Shown here: positions 1 to 10,857 of the stretch, one piece after another
Layout of the letters: each line of letters begins with the position of its first letter
Position numbering within the stretch: the stretch's first letter is position 1
DNA from: Allium sativum
Taxonomy: Eukaryota > Streptophyta > Magnoliopsida > Asparagales > Amaryllidaceae
NCBI GenBank assembly: GCA_030737875.1
Contig: CM060925.1
Coordinates: 484,343,514 to 484,407,513 of the forward strand
Direction: 5' to 3'
Length of the DNA stretch: 64,000 bases
Translations under genes and position numbers: made by a program
Notes under the pieces: model-generated
What the model was told of the DNA's origin: nothing
Seen by the model: only the letters and a program-made list of their open reading frames with translations
Database searches by the model: none

Positions 1-1174
1 TGCAAACCTGCCCGGAACCGACCGGCACATCCAGTAACCGTAGCAATACCTGTCTAATGTGAGTGGTCTGGTGCTCCTAAGAGGCTAAGGACAGATGTTA
101 GGGTTAAGTCAACTATAACACTTAACCAAATTCAACATGTTAACAAGAATTGATGGGTGGGGTTAGGTAAATACAGACACTTAACCACTTAACATGTTTG
201 ACTAGAAAATCATGGTAACGAGGGACCCGTTTCAGCAGTAACCCAAAGTTAGGTATCAACGGTACCCTGAAACTAGGCAGGGTGGGGTCGATTACTGGGC
301 TGAATGTAAGCGGCCAAACGACGGCGGTGGGTGCACAGTGTAGGTCTAACGGGGTGCGGGCGTGCACACACTCCGGAGCAGACAACCAGGGCACTGGGGA
401 CACCAGTAGTATAACCTATGCTTTCTAGTTTTGTGTCGGGGCCGCCACCATGGGTCTTGATACACCCCATGGTGGGACTAGCATAGGTATCTACAATTCT
501 TGGGGGCCGTATGACACATGTTAACGCGAGTAGGAGCTGATCTTTAATAAGAATGGGGATCACTTCACCCTCACCACGGGGTGCTAGTTAGAACAAACTC
601 AAGTAGGTGCAGAGATATAGTATGGGTGCGATAGTACATTCGACACTTCCTTAGCTGGTGACACTTTCCCATTTTTAGTTTACATCCATCATACCCTTTT
701 CTTATTCACATATTGAAGAGTTACTAGATTTACTCAGGCTTTATGTCTGACCCTATTTTCTTTTCATCTTCTTTTCTTTCGTCCCCCCCCCCAAGGTCCA
801 CAGGGAGGGAACAGCTCAACTCAGTCAGACTCTTTACAAGCACCAAGAACGTAGATGTATGATTTGGATCTTTCTTGCTCGGATAATGGCTTTGGATATC
901 ACTATGGGGATTTTTGTCACTTTATTTATGTTTTCATGCTTCTTTAATAATCAAGGCATTTATAAGGTTGTAATGTTGGAAGTATTTTGAGACAATTATG
1001 GAAATCTTTTGTTTGATACACGTATTGATGAAATAAAAGTTTGTTTGGTTTCCGCTGTTTAAAATATGTGTATTTATATCTGTCTTGAGTTTATCTGTGG
1101 CTTTCACTTATAAACCTCCACCAAAGTTAAGGCATTCCCTTTGTGAGTGACCTTAACGGAGGTGGGGTGTTTCA
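1..1174 (+). mobile_element. 3' part of a chromovirus-type LTR (truncated by the window edge)
   Basis: The segment ends in GGAGGTGGGGTGTTTCA after a GAGTGACCTTAACGG block. The same ending closes the LTRs at 35407, 43386 and 54018 (GTGTCTCA, GTGTCACA, GTGTTACA). The start also shares the CCCGGAACCGACCGGC block and the TTAACC/GTTAAGT motifs seen in the solo LTR near 51190-52160. No primer-binding site follows position 1174, so this is a solo or truncated LTR. No real coding region is seen. Confidence 0.6.
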
Positions 1175-1306
1175 ATACGTACTGTGTTGTTATCGCGCGT
1201 TCGCGGCGATTGACATTCGCGGGGAATACACGCACGCAAACGTGTGGCACGATGGGCCAGATGAGTGGATACGAATTTTATCTCCCCAAGTTTTTTTTAA
1301 TGAAAG

Positions 1307-1450
1307 GGTTCGAAATTTCGAACCGTAAAGGTTCAAAATTTCGAACCGTGGGGGCTCGAAATTTCGAACCGTGGTGGTTCGAAATTTCGAATCTTGAAGG
1401 TTCGAAATTTCGAGCTCGCAGGCTCAAAATTTCGGGCCTGGGTTCGAAAT
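1307..1450. repeat. Palindrome array 1 (GGTTCGAAATTTCGAACC units)
   Basis: Perfect 18-bp palindrome at 1307-1324, followed by near-copies about every 23-25 bp (near 1331, 1355, 1377, 1400 and 1425). Each is centred on CGAAATTTCG with variable flanks. The array ends about 25 bp upstream of a TATA box. Confidence 0.9.
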
Positions 1451-1475
1451 GTGAAGGGACTGTTTCCCTTTTTAT

Positions 1476-1483
1476 TATAAATA
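1476..1483 (+). promoter_or_regulatory. TATA box (TATAAATA) with downstream leader
   Basis: TATAAATA lies just after the first palindrome array. It is followed by a C/T-rich stretch (1484-1570) that looks like a plant 5' leader, then by AG|GTAAAG at 1580-1587, a good match to a plant splice donor. The direction fits the antisense gene that starts about 0.8 kb downstream. No acceptor could be chosen with confidence. Confidence 0.45.
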
Positions 1484-1650
1484 GACTCCTCCCCCTCATT
1501 TTCTTCCTTCTTATATTTTCTTCTCTGGCTGTCATCATTCTGAAAGCTTCATTGCCCGTCTTTTCTCGACCGAATTCTTAGGTAAAGAACTTGGTCGTAG
1601 GAGGAAAGGAAGAAGGAGGGATCGAAGTACGATGGCCGGAGGATGTTTGA

Positions 1651-2035
1651 GGCTTCGAGCCTGATGCGAGAGGTTCGAAAATTCGAACCTGGTGGGACAC
1701 GAATTTTCGAACCCCTGCAGGGTTCGAAATTTCGAGCCTTCGGGCTCGAATTTCCGATCGCTCGAGCCCAGGATCTCTCGAACACTGGGGCTCAAGATTT
1801 CGAACCTTGGATTTCGAAGTTCCGAACCCTGACGGGTTCGAATCTTCGATCCTCTGGGGTTCGAACTCTCCTCCCCGCCAGGCTCGATTCTTCGAACCTC
1901 GGGGGTTCGAAATGTCGAACCACTAGGGCTTGAATTTTCGAACCCTGAGGGGTTCGAATTTTCGAGCCAATGTGGTTCAAACTTTTGAATCCTGAGGGGT
2001 TCGAATTTTCGAACCCTAAGGGTTTGAATCTTCGT
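1651..2035. repeat. Palindrome array 2 (TTCGAA-type units)
   Basis: About 15 diverged units of the form GGTTCGAA(A/T)TTCGAACC spaced by 5-12 bp of G/C-rich filler such as CTGAGGGG. It continues the family of array 1 on the other side of the TATA box and leader. Fortuitous ORFs on both strands here come only from translating the repeat. Confidence 0.85.
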
Positions 2036-2400
2036 GTCCTGAGACGGGTTTGATTCTATCGCCTTGGCTAGGTGTTGACTCGTGCTGCTTCGGACTTTGG
2101 TTTCCTGACTGCCTATCCTTGGACTTATATATCGCCTGTTTGATTGCATGAATGTACCAAGGTGCGCATCGATAACTGTACGGACAGGGACTTGAGTCTT
2201 TCACATAGGATAAAGCATATACATGGACTGTGATTGAACTATTAGGATATTTAAAGTTTCTATGTACATTTTGATTCTTGCATGACACCCCACACACACT
2301 TGTTAACTTTCACCAGCACGAGGGGTACAGGTTATTTCACTGTGATGTCTAATACTGGTGTATTAAAGTATAGCGAGCCATGCAAACAAGATCATAGACT

Positions 2401-3850
2401 GGGAAAATTCTGGAAGTCGAGGCTTCCTCGCCATCGCCCCACACATCTGACTCCGCGGATAATGAAAGCTCAGGCGGCGGCGAGCTTGAGACTAACGAAG
2501 AGTCGGTTCCTCCCCAGTCGGGGAGCTCCCCCGAAGTGTCTGAGCACAGGGAACAGACGGAGAGGCTACATTCTCCTATCGTACATGTAGAGATGGAAAA
2601 TGTGGACATTATGGGTGGTGATGGGTCGCCTGCCCCAGTAGCTCCGGATATGCTGCCCGATGCAGTTATTTTGGACAACCCATTGGACTCGGTGCAATCG
2701 CGCTTGGATGTCGCGGCAGTTAAAAAGATGGCGTTGCGGTTTAGCACCCCGAAGGGAGATGCCCATGCCCCTGGAACGGGCGGAAGGGCCCATGCACCGC
2801 CAGAGGATCTTACTGCTTGGAATCGACATGCTTGCTTTGCGGGGTGCATGCCCCCGGCCAATGATTTTATTCGGGAAATGCTACTCTATTCCCTCCTTGC
2901 CCCTTCATAGCTACACCCGAACGCTTATTCTTCGCTCTTGGGTACTTGCGTTCTTTATCGAGAGTTTCTACATCGGGAGCCTACTGGAGAGGATATTCGG
3001 TATCTCTTTCATTTTAGGCGGTCAGCTGGTGGATCGTCCTCCCAATGGTTCTTGGAAGCATCTCCCACCACTAGATTCTTTGTTGGAAAGTGGCCTAGGC
3101 CATTTGTGATCAAGCACGATTGGTTCTTCATTCGCTGTCCTCCCGGGTTCGCGAGGAGGTGGATAGAAGGAAGTGAGTGTTTCCAAACTTTATTTTTTCT
3201 TGTAATGTTGTCGGGTTCCGTGTCTCGTTGTTTTTTGATCGTGGCAGGAAATCCCGAGGTGCCCACTGGTGATGAGTATCGGCAACGTCTCGACGCTTTG
3301 CCAGCTATTCCTGAAGACTCTCATAGGACGGATATTGTAGTAGACCAGTATCACCTTCGGCGTGTTGGGTTGCTTCCGGCCAATCGGGCCATAATCAGGC
3401 CCACCGTGGCGAATGGTGTTTCGAAAGAGAAAGCGACGGAAGGACCTGCTGCTTCTGGTTTGAAAAGAAAAATAGCTTCTACTGGGCTCGAACGAAAAAC
3501 GGTTATTAAGTTTCAATCAAACGTTGAGGGTGACAAGGATGGTGACGCGGAGATGGCCGCTCGGGATGAGGACGCTTGTAACGCTTCTGTCCCGCCTCCA
3601 ATGGAAGGGGCGAGGGAAGAAGCGTTAACCAGTCCCCATTCTCCTGCGACTTCTCTAGAAGCTACCACCTCCCTCGAAAAAGTGGATCAGTTTGCTGGTC
3701 TGGGTACAGTTCCTATGGACTTGTCTATGTGGCTGAGCGCAGTTAGTATGGAGGATCTAGCTCACGCCACGGATGGGCTAATTCCCTCGATCGGGGAACA
3801 ATCTAGTCTGTTGAGAGAGCACTTAGGGCACACTTATACATACCACATTG
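2401..3850 (+). pseudogene. Antisense ORF of the Tat element, N-terminal part with a 'putative gypsy type transposon' domain
   Basis: Frame is open from just after a TAG at 2398, with one internal TAG at 2908. A Ser/Glu-rich leader is followed (about 2840-3170) by a segment of the pattern LLAPS-x-LHPNAYSSLLGTCVLYREF ... FRRS ... FVGKWPRPF ... WFFIRC. This resembles the plant domain known as putative gypsy type transposon (PF04195); I recognise it by pattern only. A likely intron runs from GTGAGT at 3173 to CAG at 3247 (75 bp, frame kept). After it comes an acidic, low-complexity tail. The gene is antisense to pol, as reported for extra ORFs of Tat elements. The role of these proteins is unknown. 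It is dead here: the ATG at 2380 is followed by a stop, and there is an internal stop. Confidence 0.6.
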
Positions 3851-3907
3851 CATAGAAAAGCGCCTGAGTGTGTTACTTGACTGGTTTTGCTTTATTTCTT
3901 TGATAGG

Positions 3908-4514
3908 TGACATGGCTAGAGGAAGTGGATGATGAGGTCATGGAGACCTCCATCGTCCCAAGAGCACATTTATTAGCTCTTTTAGGGGAGTGGCTAGCTT
4001 ATACGGCGATGTTCCGCCTCCACGGGGTCGCGGAAGCGGGAGTCATCACCTTGATAGACCTCAATCTTTTACGACTCCTCCCCCTCCTCCACCGATTTGA
4101 GTGCCCAGGGGAGACTCCCGGCTCGATCTAGGAGGGTCGAGTCATACGCTGTCAAGGACTTCGTCCAGCATTGCCCCGCCGACTCCTATTCAGACCTCAA
4201 AGGGGAGAGAGCCAGCGCTTTCCCAACCGAGGTCGGGTAGGGCGACTATGATAGAAACGTAGGATTGGACGGAGCCCCAAGTTCAAGAGCTCTCCTTAGA
4301 GGAAAAGAAAGTGTTTTTGAAGCATCATTTCCCTCGACTTTACTTTGACGAGCTGCCATCTCTCCCTGATCTTCATCCGGCTCCTAATAGGGCATCTAGA
4401 GAGATATGGATGCATGTGGAGGTCGCGTATCACCAATTCAATGAGCTTACCAAATACTCTCACCATCTATCAGATCTGATTAAGGAGAAGAACATGCACC
4501 TCCTGAATCATTAA
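3908..4514 (+). pseudogene. Antisense ORF, middle part
   Basis: After a T-rich stretch ending in GATAG at 3906, one frame gives a Gly/Arg/Pro-rich stretch (3913-4130, two early stops). From 4264 a second frame reads DWTEPQVQELSLEEKK, then an uninterrupted helical segment to the TAA at 4512. A GTAGGT at 4566 and an AAACAG at 4672 could bound the next intron. I know no function for this part. It is assigned to the same gene because it lies between its N-terminal domain and its coiled coil on the same strand. Confidence 0.4.
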
Positions 4515-4672
4515 TTAAACATTGATGTTGAGAAGAGTTCCATTGCTAACTTGAATGCAGAAATTGGTAGGTCTTCCTTTTTACCTTCTTCCTGTTTGTT
4601 AGGAGTCATTTGCTCTTGTACCTTTTAAACACCAATTTATGGACTTCGTGGTTTTTCAACTGAGCTGAAACA

Positions 4673-5295
4673 GGGGTACGAGACACTCAAAAAGGAGGCC
4701 GATGATTCTCGTTCTGTGTTTACGGAGACCATAGCTGATTTAACCACCCAGAACACAACTTTGAAGAAGGAAAAGGATGAGGTGGCCCAGGCTTGCATTG
4801 ACTTGAAGAGAGAAAATGCCAAAGTCTTCCAACTTCAGGAAGACAATAGAGCTATACAAGCGGAGAATGACCGCCTAAAGAGGGATCTTGAAGCGGCGAA
4901 GAAGGTGAAGGAGGATGCGGAAGCCAGCAATCGGGATGTGTTAGGCACCATATTGGGATTGAAAGACGAGCACTTCAGAGAGGTGGAGCAATTAAGGGGC
5001 GAGCTAGTGGATGCGGAATTCCGGGCGCAATCGTCCGTGGAGGAGGATATTAAGAACATGCTTGTTAAGGTTCTGACATTCCGTGGTATTTCTTGGATGG
5101 ATGATTACTCCCATGAGCTAGCTCGAACCTGGGATAGGCTGGTTCCGTATGAGGCCTTCTAGCGCCAAGCGGATGTTGGGTCCTTGGACGAGCATCAGCT
5201 TATGATTGACCTCTTGACCGAAGAGGAGCGCGAGAAGCTGGAGGAGGGTCGGAGGCTGTTGCTCGAGGATGCGGAGAGAGTGGTTGGATAGGCTC
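4673..5295 (+). pseudogene. Antisense ORF, coiled-coil part
   Basis: Reading starts after a probable acceptor (AAACAG at 4672). It gives about 160 residues with heptad-like spacing of Leu/Ile/Val among Glu, Lys, Arg, Asp and Gln (for example TTLKKEKDEV, LEAAKKVKEDAEAS, REVEQLRGELVDAE). A TAG at 5161 interrupts it, but the frame continues with the same helical composition (EEEREKLEEGRRLLLEDAE) to a second stop at 5290. A long coiled coil after the transposon-type domain is typical of these plant extra ORFs and suggests a self-associating protein. The stops mean no full product is made. Confidence 0.5.
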
Positions 5296-5609
5296 GCTGC
5301 TGAAAAAGGAAAGTTCGTCATGGACTGAGAGTGTCGTAGAAGCGGAGGCTTTTACGAAGGGGAGCTCTTACCGGCCACCAGCTCCCGGATTGGTTACGGC
5401 GAATGACCCGACAGCCTTGACTCGGGTTTCGACCGAGTACGATTCTGAGCGTCCCGGGCTGGGAGAGACTAGTTTTACACCACCCGTTGCATCGGGTGCC
5501 CCCCTCTGCTCCTCTTAAGCCATCCTTAATCGGAGGTAAATTTCCTTTACAATGCATCCCAGAGGATTATGTGGTTATCGAATTTGTGGACTAAAAGATT
5601 GTGTTTTCA

Positions 5610-6382
5610 TTGTGTAGTCCCTTCTGGATTGACTACGATATTGGACCCTGCCCCCGCGATTCCCCAATTGACTGATCCTGGGCTAGGACTTGAGGGGATA
5701 CAGTTGGAGAGAGTGGAGATCAGCTTGACACCTTCTCGGGGATAAGGATAACTCCTAGCCTCTATAAAGGCCTTATTGATGAAGGAGAGGAGGTAGATGG
5801 ACAGAGCGCAACTGCCCGAGGTCTGGTGGATGAAACCGGGGGCAAGATGAAGCTACCAGGCTGGAGGTCATACCAAAGACCAGGGAGGATGTTGAGGAGA
5901 GGGATGTCATGACTGTTGCCCAGGGGAAGGCTGATGAAAGGGCGGCAGACGAGGCTCAGAAGAAATGAGAGGATGAGGAGGCTCAACGAAGAGCTATTGA
6001 AACCCGTGGGTAAACCAGGGCTAACGATACAATGCCTAAGTCTCAGAAACTCATTGATCAACGAGCCACTAAGGAAGTCAAAGAGAAAGCTAAGCGGGAG
6101 GGAAAAGCGATTCCGGAGATGAGCGCTGATGTAGTCGGTCTTGCTGCCGTGGGTGCCCCTAAGCCTTTGTCGCATGTCGCCCCTGCTGACGTCACCGAGA
6201 TTTCTAGCGGCGATGGGGTGGACGAGAGGCGTCTTTCTGCTTCACACGAGTCGACCACCTCCCAAAGGAGCCGAGGTGGAAAAGGTGGGTTTGGCAAGAA
6301 AAGGCCTAGCTACAAAGATGAACCGTCGAGTGTCGAATCTGGAAGGAGGAAGCACAAAGTCAAAAAGAAGAAGCATGGCTAG
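5610..6382 (+). pseudogene. Antisense ORF, C-terminal part with a basic tail
   Basis: From 5614 one frame reads a Pro/Leu-rich stretch (PSGLTTILDPAPAIPQLTDP). After frame breaks, a charged helical region (5874-6000) with two stops leads into an open stretch at 6032-6382. That stretch ends in a Lys/Arg-rich tail (GKKRPSYKDEPSS, RRKHKVKKKKHG) before TAG, which looks like a nuclear localisation signal. If the parts belong together, the protein would be nuclear. I cannot name a more specific function. Confidence 0.4.
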
Positions 6383-7539
6383 CTTTAGTTGCTTAAGTAT
6401 AAGTTTAGCGATCATTTTGATAGTGTAGGCCGATAGTTTACGCGAGTTCGGCCCTCATTTTCGGTTTTTCAAGACATGGTGTGGTTCTCATGTACACTTG
6501 TCATTAAAAAGGAAGATATTAGGTATGTAGTTTGTTGTAATGTGTGTGTGTGTTGAAATGAAATATGAATTAGTAAAGATCGCAATTTGTGTTAAGTGTT
6601 CGGATGTTCTTCCCATGTTTTCGGGCATCCCGTACTTGCATAGGCCTACTTATCGTTACCTTTAACAAAAAAGCGATTGTGAGTGTCGTGCCCTGGGTCG
6701 ATGATTCCAGAGGGGAATGACAATGTGTAGGCTTCTAGTAAGTTTCCTCAGCTCAGGAAACCCATAGTTTGCGAAGCCCGACTAAGTGCCCTGCTGTATT
6801 TGGGTTGTTTTCCGAGATTAATCCCAAGTGTAGAGAAGGTATATGACGTCGAGTTGTGTGGTCTGTCCGGTGTAGGCTCTCCCGTTGTTCACCGGGTTGA
6901 GGCGAGCCTGTAGGCATCGTTGTTCGCCTGGGAAGAGAAGCCCGGATCATCATCCCGTAGGGTCCGATCGTGGCCATGGGCTACCCCTTAGCCTTGACAG
7001 CTTCGGGGAAGAAATGATTTAAGGGTCGGTCTCGGTGCTGCGCCAAGATTCGACCATCACCCGTAGTTCGAGGGGAGTTTGCATCGCCCCGTCTGGCTGT
7101 TGGGTGGCCCCAAGTCGTTTGGGACTTGGGCGCGGAACGATTTATCCTCGGTCTCAGCCTTGGGCCGACGTTCAAGTTCGTGGTTATTTATACTCAGTCG
7201 CGCTATGGGTCGACGACTCGAGTAGTGTTGTCGGCTCTATGCTCTGGGTGCCGGTCGTTGCCAATGTGATCAGGCCGCGAGGTTGGCTCGTGGCTCGGAC
7301 GGCGGTGCCGACCCCCATACTAGGGGCCGATACGGCGGTCGGCTGTTTACGCAAAAACTAGCTGTCAGGATGAATCAAACACGTTACATGAGGAGTAAAC
7401 ACAGAATAAAGAGATAGAAAGCTGAACACTATTTCCATTAATAACTTTTGGCATGAATTGCCTTTACAATGCCTTGAATCGCTAGAAAACAAAATATCAC
7501 TTGGGAAGCACAAACAACCATGTTCTAAGTTATGTGAAG
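6383..7539. other. Spacer between the convergent 3' ends of the antisense ORF and pol
   Basis: No coding region is supported. It contains a short (TG)n run near 6540 and a GC-rich stretch (6650-7350) with chance ORFs on both strands. It probably holds the 3' untranslated regions of both convergent units. Confidence 0.4.
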
Positions 7540-8790
7540 TAGCGACGGAGATGTTCACTATTCCAAGCCATTGGTAGTTCAGCTCTGTCCACGGTCGCAA
7601 GCTTGAAAGTTCCATCATTGAGCCTTCACAGTATAGAGTATGGGCCCTCCCAACGAGGAGCAAGGCCTGTTGGTGGAGGGAAGACTCATTTTAGGACAAG
7701 GTCGCCGATATTGGGTTCCTTGGGGCGGACTCGAGAGTTGAAGTACCGGGCGACTCGTTGCCGTTGGGCAGCGGCTCGGAGATCGGCTTCGTTCCTTTTT
7801 TCTTTGAGCAGGCCGAGAGATCCCAAAAGTAAATCTTGGTTCGTTTTTGGATCAAAATAGGTGACTCGGTGAGATTGAAGCTCGAGCTCAATGGGGATAA
7901 CGGATTCGGACCCGTAGGCGAGGGCGAAGGAAGTGTGCCCGGTTGCTGTCTTGTGGGTTGTTCGGTAGGCTCATAGGGCTAAAGGAAGTTCATTTGCCCA
8001 CATGCCCCTGGCCTTCTCGAGGCGCTTCTTGATGATGGACTTGATAACTTTGTTGACCGCCTCGACTTGCCCGTTAGCCTGGGGGTGTGCTACGGCCGAG
8101 AACCTTTTTTGGATGCCATGTCGCTGACAAAAAAATTTGAACTCTACGCTCTTGAACTGAGTGCCATTGTCTGTAATGATGGCCTGAGGGACCCGTATCG
8201 GGTGATGATGTTGCGTAAAAACAAAGTTGATCATTTTCTTGGTAGTGATTGTGGTGAGGGCTTCGGCCTCTGCCCACTTGGTAAAATAATCCACAGCGAC
8301 GACAGCATATCGTGCCCCGCCTCTAGCCATGGGAAGTGTCCCAATGATGTCGATTCCCCACATGGCGAATGGCCATGGGCTGGTCATTTGTGTTAGTTTT
8401 TTTGGCGGGGCTCTCGGGATCTTTGAGAAGCGTTGGCACTTGTCGCACTTGCGAGCATAATCAGTGGCGTCTTGGTTGAGTGTGGGCCAGTAGTAGCCAA
8501 TGTCAGAGTATCTTCCTGGCCAGGGTTTGCCCCCCGGTGTGGTCACCGCATTCTCCTTCATGTACGCTGATTAGAATCTTGGTGGCGTCATTATGAGCCA
8601 CACATCTAAGTAAGGGGACCGAGAAGCCTTTTCGATAGAGTATCCCGTCCATAAGGGGATAACGGGTTGACTGGCGGATGAGTGCTCGCCTTTCTTTGCG
8701 GCTCTCCGTGAGGATCCCCTGTTGTAGATAGCTTATGATCGGCGTCATCCATGATTCCGGCTCGGGTCCGGCGCTCATGACCATACTGGT
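7540..8790 (-). pseudogene. Tat-type integrase (pol C-terminus)
   Basis: Reading leftwards from 8790, an HHCC-type zinc region comes first (HEGECGDHTGG, then KCDKCQ). It is broken by a frameshift near 8515. The catalytic core follows with D (WGIDIIG), D (ITDNGTQF) and E (NGQVEAVNK), so the D,D-35-E triad survives. The core frame runs to a stop at 7971, and C-terminal sequence continues in another frame (NEADLRAAAQRQRVARYFNSR near 7700-7800) to about 7540. Integrase would join the element's cDNA to host DNA. Frameshifts and stops show this copy is inactive. Confidence 0.8.
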
Positions 8791-9400
8791 TTGTGTTAGC
8801 TTGGTACTGGGGATTTCAGCCCTTCGACGGGGGCGAACCCCACGAGTTACGGATCTTCAGAACTTGCTAATTTGGCAAGTGAGTCAGTTTTTCATTTTGC
8901 TCTCACGGGATGTGAGTGATAATGAAGTGATCAAAGTGAGTGAGTAGTTCCCGTACTTGAGCTTGGTATAGAGCAAGTCGTTCTCCCTTAGTTTGGTAAT
9001 TTTTCTTCACCTGGCGCACGATGAGCTGGGAATCGGAGAAAATCTGAATAATCTTTAGCTTGAGCTCGATTGCGATTCTTAGTCCGGCTATCAATGCCTC
9101 ATATTCTGCATCGTTGTTGGTGGCGGGGAAATTTAGCTTTAGCGCGTAGTGTATCGAGCGTCCCTCGAGAGTGATGAATACGATGCCGGCTCGTGAACAC
9201 TTGTTGTTGGAGGACCCGTCCACAAATAGCTTCCATTTATTGTCGGAGGCCTCCACGTTCTTTGTAGAAGTCTCTTCAGGAGCCTTGAATTCTACTATGA
9301 AGTCGGCGAGGGCTTGCCCGAGGATGGCTCGATGGGGAACGAACGTTATCTTGAACTGACGTAGTTCCATACTCCACTTTAGTAGTCGATCGGATGCCTC
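8791..9400 (-). pseudogene. Second (archaeal-type) RNase H of the Tat pol
   Basis: A separate RNase H domain lies between the normal RNase H and the integrase. Catalytic acidic residues are visible in LFVDGSSNNK (D), NNDAEYEALIAGL (E) and FSDSQLIVRQV (D). A doubled RNase H is the hallmark of the Tat/Ogre branch of plant Ty3/gypsy elements and is the main reason for that assignment. The domain ends with a stop at 8903, and the linker to integrase is frameshifted. Confidence 0.8.
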
Positions 9401-9403
9401 GGG

Positions 9404-10857
9404 TCATTGTAGAACCGGACGAAGCGGCTGGTCAGTGAAGACCTTTATGGGATGAGCCTGGAAATATGGTCGGAGCTTCCGGGAGGAGACCAGTAAGCAG
9501 AACGCCAGCTTTTCGAGCTTCGAGTAGTTCTTTTTTGCCCCCGTCAATCGTTTGCTTATGTAGTAGACAGGTCGTTGGACGTGGTTTTCAAGCCGTATTA
9601 ACGCCGAGTTGATTGCCTGCGCGGAAACATCCAATTAAATATATAAGTCATTGTGGTCTACAGGCTTAGACAAGATGGGTGGTCGCTTTAAGTGATCTAG
9701 GAGTTCCTTGAATGCGAAAACACACTCAGGGGTCCACTTGAAGTTACGCTTCCCTTTTCGAAGTAAATCAAAGAACGGAATGCACTTGTCGGTGGCCTTC
9801 GAGATGAATCGACCTAAAGCGGCGACCTTTCCGTTTAAACTTTGAACATCCTTGATGTTCTCGGGGATTTGGATGTCCCGAATGGCTTGAATTTTCTCGG
9901 GATTAGCTTCGATGCCCCAGGCATTGACGATGAAGCCCAAAAAATTTCCTGAAGCGACGCCAAAGGGGCATTTTAGGGGGTTGAGTTTCATGTCGTACCG
10001 ATGGAGGACATCAAATATTTCAGAGAGGTCATGGACGTGGTCGCTAGACGCTTTTGATTTAACTAGCATGTCGTCCACATACACCTCCATGGATTTCCTG
10101 ATTTGACTTTTGAAGAGTCGATTGACCATCCACTGATATGTGGCGCCAACGTTCTTGAGGCCGAAGGGCATGACCCGGTAGCAGTAAAGTCCAAGGTCGG
10201 TTATGAAGGAAGTGTGGTCCTGGTTGTGGAGATTCATCGGGGTCTGGTTGTAACCAGAGTAGGCATCCATGATAGATTGTAATTGGTATCCGGCGGTTGA
10301 ATCGACCAGCCGATCGATCTTTGGGAGCGGGAAGCTATCCTTTGGACATGCCTTGTTTAAATTAGAGAAGTTAATACACGTCTTCCATTTACCATTGGTC
10401 TTTTTGACCAGAACCGGATTGGAGACCCACTCGGGGTAGTTGGCTTCTCGGATGAAGTTGTTGTTTAGTAGGCGATCTACCTCTTCTTCGAGTGCCTTGG
10501 ATCTCTCGGGTCCTAGGAAGCAGCGCTTTTGCTTGATTGGAGGCATTGTAGGATCTATGCATAAATAATGGCAGACAATTGCCGGGTCTGTGCCTTTCAT
10601 GTCGGAATGAGTCCAAGCAAATACGTCTAGATTAGCTTTTAAGAAATCCACAAGATCGTCCTTGACTGCTGGGTGAAGGTGTGACCCTATCTTTAGTACT
10701 CGCGACGGATCATCGAGACTGACAGGGACATCTACAGTGGGCTCGACCGGAGTAGGTCTCTCGCACTCGGGTTCTTCTTCTTCTTTCCTTGGATCATGGT
10801 CATCGAAAAGACGGCAGTGGCGCCTAAGCCAAGGCCCAGACGCCGATGATTGCTATG
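9404..10857 (-). pseudogene. Tat-type reverse transcriptase and first RNase H
   Basis: From 10857 an open linker (LKANLDVFAWTHSDM region) leads into RT. RT motifs are NFSNLNKACPKD, DAYSGYNQ (motif A) and MEVYVDDMLVKSK (YVDD, motif C). A TAA at 9635 is followed in frame by RNase H (MDVSAQAIN; KLEKLAF; VFTDQPL), which supplies its D, E and D. A TGA at about 9404 separates this from the second RNase H. Protease and gag should precede this but are lost at 10857, where sequence switches abruptly to a chromovirus LTR. RT would copy the element RNA, but this copy is dead. Confidence 0.85.

Larger units (their letters stand above)
1175..10857 (-). mobile_element. Degenerate Tat-type Ty3/gypsy element, truncated on its 5' side
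   Basis: A minus-strand pol (7540-10857) has RT, RNase H, a second RNase H and integrase in that order. A long antisense gene lies between the end of pol and the left side, as known for extra ORFs in the Tat lineage. The protease and gag that should precede RT are absent because the element stops at 10857, where the chromovirus LTR begins. The left boundary is uncertain. On the minus strand a GTGTGTGTGGGG tract followed by TGTCATG near 2287-2300 could be a polypurine tract and LTR start, but I see no matching second LTR. Position 1175 is simply the end of the neighbouring LTR. Confidence 0.55.

Noticed and set aside
1278..2149. Arg/Phe/Glu/Pro-rich ORFs on both strands of the palindrome arrays
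   Set aside because: Both strands are open only because the TTCGAA repeats translate as FEP/RFE patterns in every copy.
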